64,000 nt of DNA. Source: Drosophila persimilis. Taxonomy: Eukaryota; Arthropoda; Insecta; Diptera; Drosophilidae. The notes under the pieces were generated by a model that was not told the DNA's origin, searched no databases, and saw only the letters and a program-made list of their open reading frames with translations. Both the position numbers and the translations under genes were made by a program. Below, in pieces: positions 57,331-64,000 of this stretch. Location of the stretch: NCBI RefSeq assembly GCF_003286085.1, contig NW_020825289.1, positions 19,122,001-19,186,000 on the forward strand, read 5' to 3'. How positions within the stretch are numbered: the stretch's first letter is position 1; each line of letters starts with the position of its first letter.

Positions 57331-60300
57331 TACAACAAATGCTGCAATGGCAATCCACGACGCCAGGCTCTCAAACAACTTGTTGCTGTTGACCCAGATC
57401 TGGGATCAAGCTAGGACCCCACAACCAGAATAGGATCGCAGGATTGAAGGCGCAGCGCAGCTCAGGTTTAGGTCTATGTTGAGGTTCAGGTTCAGGTTGG
57501 GGTTCAGATTGGCGTTCAGGTTCGGGGCTTAGTGTCAGTTCAGCTTCAGTCAGAGTCCTAACCACAGTCCAGTCCAGTCCAGTCCAGAGTGCGGTTTTAT
57601 ATAATTTTCCAAATGATCTTGAAAAATATAGTCGTTTTTACATATACTTCATATATGTATCTACATAAATATACATATATACATATATATATATATATAC
57701 AGATAACTAACTCGTAACTTTGTATATACTGATGGAATATTAACCAATCCTAATTCTTAGCTCATTATCGTATATTTTTACTTTTTGTTTTTGTTTTAGT
57801 TTGTTTTATATTTTTGTCAGTAACAGTAATAGTAACAGCAACAGCAACAATTAATTTTGTTTTTCCGAATTGGCAGAGCTGAGGGGAGCAAATTGTTTGA
57901 GAGGCGCGTGAGAGAGCGGGCGTGCAGCATGTTGCATGATGTATAAGTCCTTTGGAAAACTCAATGATCTCAATGAATTTTTTCTTGATTGTGGATGGGG
58001 AAAGTTATGCATTTTATTGTAGCAGCAGCAAACGCAAAAAACATTCACATTAATCTTAGTGTAATTTCTAGTGCAGCGCCCTCTCACGCGCCTTAGGTTA
58101 GTTCAACGAAAGGGAACCACTAAACGTAGATAGATACACGACAGTTACAGTCGGAGTCAGAAGTCAGATGTCGGAGTCCGAGTTAGAGTCAGAGGTAGAC
58201 CGTAAGTTAGACCACATTGAAGGCATACGTGCAATATTTTATGCGCACCAAAACAACAAAACAAAACAAAAAAAAAAAAAACAAACAAATCATAAAACAA
58301 TCGTTGTTCTTCGCTTTTTCACATGTTTTCGTTTGCCTATATCCACAAACTATATTCAAAATTGCAAAAAGATTGACGGTTTGCTTAGGACCGCACCCCC
58401 AAAAGCCACAGGAACGCATGATAAATACTGCGGGTATATAGTAGTATAACAAATTATAGCTAGTAGTTGAAACTCAACGATCTCTATCTACTCTTTTTTC
58501 AAAAGCAAAGAAACACAGAAATTTTTATTAATTTATCTTGTGCTCATTCCATGAAAATTTTTAAATTATGATTTAATTATGAACCACGATATGTGATAGC
58601 GGGAATTTTAATTTGACCAAAAAGAGAAAACGAAACGAAACGAAAGGAAAGGAAAGGAAAGGAAACGAAATAAGTGTGGCTTTGGGCGGGGGCGCTTCTC
58701 TACACAAGGCAAACAATTTTAGGACGAAACAAAAATCAGTTATTAATTATTTTTAAATAACATTAAAGCAGCATGTACAAGTTCGAGGAGGGATGCATGG
58801 AAGAGGGTGGAAAGAGGGAATTGGCAATGTAAATGGGTTGGGGAAACTCGCATCGAGTCACAGTCAGAAAAATAAATTGGTATGTGATATAAAGAATATA
58901 GTCCTCATTGTAATTAATAGTAATCATAACATTGTATATTTTCTCTTAACATAATTATTTTGTTGTCAAAATTGAGAAACGCGCGAAGTGAATGCTGCAG
59001 AGAAGCCTTGTTCTAAAACGATACGATTACGATTACGATTATATATAGTTATTATAGAAATCGACAGAGTTTGTTTCACACACTCACACACAGACACATA
59101 GTCATACACACACACACACACACACACACACTAACATTTTTATAATTGTTAATATACAAATGAAAGAGCTTAATCGTATAATCGAGTTGCTTAGGTACTT
59201 CATCCTAATACCCCTAACACATAAATAGAAAAACAATTTTAAATTCAAATTTACAAATTCAAATAATTAAAAAAATGTAAAACATACAAAATAGCAAACA
59301 AACAGAGGGGCGCATACCGCAGTTTGTTGTCGGATCAGCAGTTCTCGCGACACAAAAAAAAATGTGATAAAGTAAATTAATCTACAGACAACAAACTGGC
59401 ACAATACCAACACAAAATATATATGCGAATACAACAAATTTGTTCAAATTGTTGACAGAAAAATATAAAAAATCATAAAAAAAACAAAAAACAAAATTCA
59501 TATCGGTCAGTATTCGAATTAGTTGAGGAAATTTTCAAATTTTAATTCGTTGACAATTTTCAAAAGATTTCCATTGGTTTTCTGCTTGGTTTAATATTTA
59601 TATACATATGCATATTCAAGTCGCCTTGTTGCGCTAGTCAGATTCTAGAGTTCTGTTTATCATTTGTTATAGAACACGAAGATCGATGTGCACTTCACGA
59701 ACTTCACAATATGTATCCTTTTTTTTTTTGTATAACCAATAATCCAATCGCGATTTATTTAACTTTTTGTCTATTAAGGTTGTGGTTCTTATTTATCTGT
59801 ACAACATAATATTTTTAACTACTTTTCTAAGCGGAAACATCTAATTTTTACGTTACAAACAAAAAAAAAAAAAAACAATAAGGGAAGAAGATGGATGTCC
59901 ATCCGTCACACCTATTTTATAATTTATCAACAGCGCATGTGATGGACTCGAATTGACCCATATACTCGTACAAGAGAAATGAAAAAGAAAATACCATACT
60001 CGTATGTGGTCCATAATGGCAAGCTTTCGAGTCGTATAGTTAAAGTGTAAAGAAAAGCATGTGATAAATTTCTATATAATTTGATTAACAAAAAAAAGAA
60101 AAACAATTTACTAACACAAACCCCCTTACACACACCAACAAAACACAATACAGACAGCTAGCACATAGGCAACCATCAAAGTTTGAGCAGATTTAGATGG
60201 GTGGGAGGCCTATTGCGAAAAGATACTACCTGGCCGTACCATTGTATGTAAAACATAGACACATACATCCAAGAAAAAGTGAAATATTTTTCGAGAACTT

Positions 60301-61531
60301 GTACTAACCCAGATAACTCTTTTTCTATTAATGTATTCTTATTATTTCTGTTCATAATTAATATCAAAGATTTAAAAACATCCAAAACACACACAAAATA
60401 CACATTTTTAAAACGTTGTAAACTAGGAGCTGTGAATGTAAAATTATATATAAAGAAACATATATCTATGTATATATAGATAGCTACATACATACAAACA
60501 AACAAAACAAAACATACATACATACACATATGTATGCATATATATGGATCGATGTGATTAATTGTGATTGAAACGTAGCGAAGCGAAACGAAGCAAGGAA
60601 CAGATCTGATCAGATCGGAGCAAGGGAGATCGCAGATTGGGAGGGCAATAGGTCGGTTACGGAAATGAGAAGGGCTTTCTTTTCAAACACACACACACAT
60701 ACAAACACTCACACACTCAACACACAAACATAATACAAACAACACACATATATAACTGAAGAAAATCGGATATTTTGTTTGTCTCTATTAAGAATCATTT
60801 TCTATTCGTTATTTCTTTAGTTCGTAAACTATTATTTTCTTCTATTGCTGCAAAAATCTAGTGAAACGAAAATTGGGAACTAAATTCAAAGCACACCGTA
60901 AATATATTATCCATAGGTTAAAAAAAGGAAAAATTAAACAAATGAGAAATGGATGTTATTGCTGTTGACGCACGCCTTACGAATTGTTAATGTTGAAAAT
61001 AAGAAGCATCAAACACCAACCGATTCGAGTTGTAACCAATGTACCATAGCTTAGTTTGCGCCAAGAAAAAAAATTTACAAAAAAAAAAAAAAAATAATGA
61101 AAACAGAAAACTAAAATGAAATGTATACATAACGAAAACCAAATTGCTTTTGCACTGCAATTTAGATTAACGAATGGAGAAGAGATACCAATATATTTAC
61201 ACAGTAAAAAAATCTAACGAAACGAAGGACATTCAAAATGCCAGTTAGACTATGAAAAGTGTGCTTAAACCAATTTAACAAAACGAATTAAATCTAGTAC
61301 GAATTCAGAGTAAATTTAATTATGTAATTGTGTATAAAGCCGAGAAACGCCTTAAACAAAATTTGTGAAACTATTTTAAATGTTAAACAAGTAAAACGAT
61401 CTAATTGTTATAAGTGAACAGGCAAAAACCAACCAACAAATAAAAGTAAATTAAAAAATATATTAAATGATAGAAAAAAAAACTGCAAAAATTCATAAAT
61501 CTGTTTGACGATTTCCATTTCTCCCTCTTAG
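57331..61531 (+). other. 3' UTR of tail L and intron
   Basis: 4.2 kb without a finger exon. It begins with a GTTCAGGTTCAGG-type repeat (57465-57530) and CCAGT repeats near 57565-57585. It then becomes AT-rich with TA, CA and A-runs. AATAAA signals lie at 58871-58876 and 61439-61444. GAAAC/GGAAA repeats occur near 58635-58668. No gene is supported; the open frames are simple-sequence artefacts. Confidence 0.55.
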
Positions 61532-61587
61532 TTTCCTGGTCCAGCCATTATCAAGTGAAACTCTTTAAAAACCCTGAACTAATATAG
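61532..61587 (+). CDS. Candidate short fingerless Lola tail, 18 residues
   Basis: A pyrimidine-rich acceptor, TTTCCATTTCTCCCTCTTAG (AG at 61530-61531), is phase-compatible and gives VSWSSHYQVKLFKNPELI before TAG at 61585-61587. A second strong acceptor (AG at 61604-61605, with ACTAATAT and TTTTTCTCTTCTTCTAG) follows and would add only GG before TAA. The pair mirrors the pair at 47.2-47.3 kb. Confidence 0.3.
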
Positions 61588-62229
61588 ATTTTTCTCTTCT
61601 TCTAGGTGGATAATAATGGATCGACTTCAAGGAGACAGAAGACCCTTGGGTGGCCCTCACATGCCTGACATTGATATTGTATTGAAGAGTGAACAGATCA
61701 TAGTTATATAACACACAAAATATATGATAAATGTAATTTGATTTGCTGTATTGTTGTAGTTTTGAAAATCCCACCAACGACACCAACACCAACATCTGAT
61801 TTTGTGATTTATTCTTTTGTTCTGTATATATTCTCAAGTTTTTGTTTATAGAAATGCTTGAGTGGCTTTTGTCTATGTGCATACATGTAGCTCTCTGGGG
61901 ATTGTGTCAACCATACCATAACGTCACCACACACCATCATTATCAGTCACCATCACCATCATCCGTCCCCCACGCCGCTAAACTCCATCAACCGCAATGA
62001 AACACCACCACGAACAACAGTCACCACCATCGCCTTCATCATCAAAATCATCATGATCATCGGCGCCTATTGGGTAGTAGCCACACAACACTAAGATCTC
62101 TATATTATTTTATTAAACTATTTCTACATAGCTTAAGTTGATGTTTGATCAGTTGCTTGCCAGCCATTAATTTGATTTTGTTTCGTTCTCCTTTTTGTTT
62201 TGACACCTCCGTGCTGTGCTGACCAGCAG

Positions 62230-62894
62230 ACATCTATCCCATACTGGGCAGTCTCCTGGGCGTGGAAACCTCGACGAGTGCCACCGCCAGCCACGACGAC
62301 TACTATGGCTATCTCAACAACAATAGCAGTGGAACTAATGCCAACACCAACACTAACGCCACCAATGCCGCCACCACAACGAGCCACAATCAGAGCAGCA
62401 GTCTGCGTGCCTCCAATCCCAGTGCGGGCATCTCCCGCGACTCCTTCATGCAGTGCAAGCACTGCAACCGCTATTATAAGTCGCCACAGAAACTGCAGGA
62501 GCACGTGCGAAAGTACTGCCTCAAGCAGAAGAAGTACAAGTGCGTGTCCTGCGAGTACCGCTCGCGCCGCAAGGATCACGTGCTGCGCCACGCCAAGCGC
62601 AAGCATTGCATGCTCTATGAGCAGTCTCGCGACGATGAGGAAAGCCTGTATGTGATACGGAATGAGGATGACATGAGCAACGACGAGGCAACTGGCGACG
62701 GCGATGGCGATGGCGACGGCGATGGGGACGGCGATGCTGATGATGGTGATAACGATGTTGGGGGAATGGACAGCGATCTGGCCGCAGCACTGTGTGAAAT
62801 CAACTTTGACTTTGCTGGTCGCGATCTGACCATCACGGCTGTGCCCATACCGGAGAGCGACGAGGACGACGACGACTACGACGATGATGGCTAA
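62230..62894 (+). CDS. Lola tail M: finger pair with acidic end
   Basis: The acceptor is the tandem CCAGCAG (AG at 62225-62226 or 62228-62229). Joining at 62230 gives DIYPILGSLLGVETSTSAT; using the first AG adds one Ala. An Asn/Thr-rich linker leads to fingers at tail residues ~74-130: C2HC (CKHCNRYYKSPQKLQEH..C) and C2H2 (CVSCEYRSRRKDHVLRH..H). The C-terminal part is very acidic, with a DG repeat (DGDGDGDGDGD) and EDDDDYDDDG at the end. The tail is 221 residues and the isoform 672. The stop TAA is at 62892-62894. Confidence 0.93.
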
Positions 62895-63822
62895 TGAAGC
62901 TGACCCGATGAGCAGCATCTCGAGAGGCGTAATGTGAAATGTTTACCAAATGAATAATGACAATAGTTGCTTGTCCAAGTAGTAGCTACCTCCAACGCGT
63001 ACTTGTGCCTGTGCCTGTGCCCGCACCCACCAACAAACCAACCAACCAATCGATCCCAGCCTTGTGGCACTCCCAGCCTCCCAGCCACATTCCTGCACAA
63101 ATTACTTAAAGAACTTTTAACTTACATACAATTTCTCTGAGCGCATTCCGTTTTAACTTTTTAACTCTCTCGTTTTACTTTCTTTATGTTGAGTTATGCC
63201 TAAGTTAGCCGAATCGGTCCAAGACCATTTTATTTAAATACATACACCCATACGTACATGCACCATATACGAGTAAATATAAATACATAGCCCCATATGC
63301 AGACATATGGAAAACATATATACTTAGTTCTAGTGTGGTTGGTGTTCTCAAACTCAAATATTCTTGCCAGCAATTAGGGCTTTCGCATGTGAAGCAATCA
63401 AAGACTTAAAGCGCCATTTATTTGCCACTTTTTCAACATGAATATTCCTCAGTTGTACATTTAAAATTCTAACATATGTACCTACATATACGCCTATAAA
63501 TATAGTTATCGGTTCTACAAAACAAAATCAGAGTACGAGTTAACCAAGAATTTGTGTACTTTTTATTATATTGTAAATGCAAGCGATTAAGAATAAAGCA
63601 ACAAAATCATATATGCGTTACAGCAAAAAACCCAAACAAGCCCAAGTTTATAATCCACACCATCCCTGAACCCACACTCCACCAATCCCAAAACATATTG
63701 GACGGGTCCAGCAGCCAGCTGAGACACTTGTTAATGCTACAAGTAATTATATTCCAGATCCTTGAGGGACTCGGCTAGCGTCTTACTAACTAACCTCTTC
63801 TGTTGCTTCACACTCTTTGCAG
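62895..63822 (+). other. 3' UTR of tail M and intron
   Basis: AT-rich UTR with an AATAAA at 63592-63597, about 700 bases after the stop. A TACTAACTAACCTCTTCTGT branch/pyrimidine stretch then leads to the next acceptor. No other feature is seen. Confidence 0.6.
63592..63597 (+). terminator. Polyadenylation signal for tail M
   Basis: AATAAA, the last one before the acceptor of the following tail. Confidence 0.5.
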
Positions 63823-64000
63823 ATGGCTACTGGACCATTCTGGAAACAGTGCCCTACTCAATTTCCAGTTCGACTGGAGCCCAATCCCCCACCCAGACTC
63901 TCAGCACTGGCGCCGGGTTAAGCAATGGCGGAGGATCAAGACTTCTGTCGGGGGCCACTGTTGTAGTGGAGCTCCCGCCCGATGACCTCGGCAATCCAGT
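63823..64000 (+). CDS. Lola tail N, 5' part (cut by window end)
   Basis: A strong acceptor, TACTAAC ... CTCTTTGCAG (AG at 63821-63822), is phase-compatible and open to the end of the window. It reads DGYWTILETVPYSISSSTGA, then a Ser/Thr/Gly-rich linker and VVVELPPDDLGNP. No finger is reached yet. By position and style it is another Lola isoform tail whose fingers should lie just beyond the window. I cannot tell which isoform. Confidence 0.85.

Noticed and set aside
56458-57378. 306-residue open frame on the - strand
   Set aside because: Antisense of tail L, which has a proper acceptor, phase and zinc fingers.
62133-62918. 261-residue open frame on the - strand
   Set aside because: Antisense of tail M; the runs of Ile/Val/Ala come from acidic and Asn codons of the real exon.

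Overview
The window is the 5' two-thirds or so of the Drosophila gene lola (longitudinals lacking), read left to right on the + strand. The first common coding exon encodes the BTB/POZ domain of Lola almost residue for residue as I know it from D. melanogaster. Downstream lies the hallmark of lola: a long series of alternative terminal exons, each carrying one or two C2H2/C2HC zinc fingers and its own stop codon. The long microsatellites and C-tracts, and sequence differences from the D. melanogaster protein as I remember it, point to another Drosophila species. I cannot name it; obscura-group is a guess.

Region 1-19215 has no convincing protein-coding gene. It is low-complexity-rich upstream and 5'-leader DNA, with candidate untranslated first exons (donors at 10437, 18153 and a GC-type donor at 19038) and a degraded repeat near 3.2-3.9 kb. 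The standout is a tandem array of five miRNA-like hairpins at 15447-16245.

Region 19216-21046 holds four common exons (19466-19639, 19723-20125, 20193-20888, 20966-21046), giving 451 codons plus one base. The last ends in a phase-1 donor, so every usable downstream exon must begin by supplying the last two bases of a codon. I used this rule to place the variable exons.

Region 21047-64000 holds 13 complete zinc-finger tails (26.4, 27.4, 28.9, 30.6, 32.3, 35.7, 37.7, 43.3, 44.2, 48.4, 52.2, 56.5 and 62.2 kb). One fingerless tail at 22.5 kb resembles the short Lola isoform in length. One tail at 63.8 kb is cut by the window end. Four tails (26.4, 37.7, 44.2, 52.2 kb) are split over two exons. 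Several further short, fingerless, phase-compatible candidates lie between them (34.3, 37.2, 42.8, 47.2, 47.3, 61.5 kb). Spaces between tails are AT-rich 3' UTR and intron with many AATAAA signals.

All products would share the nuclear BTB dimerisation module and differ in DNA-binding tail. In D. melanogaster these isoforms control axon guidance, neural and muscle identity and germline stem cells, and some are made by trans-splicing.
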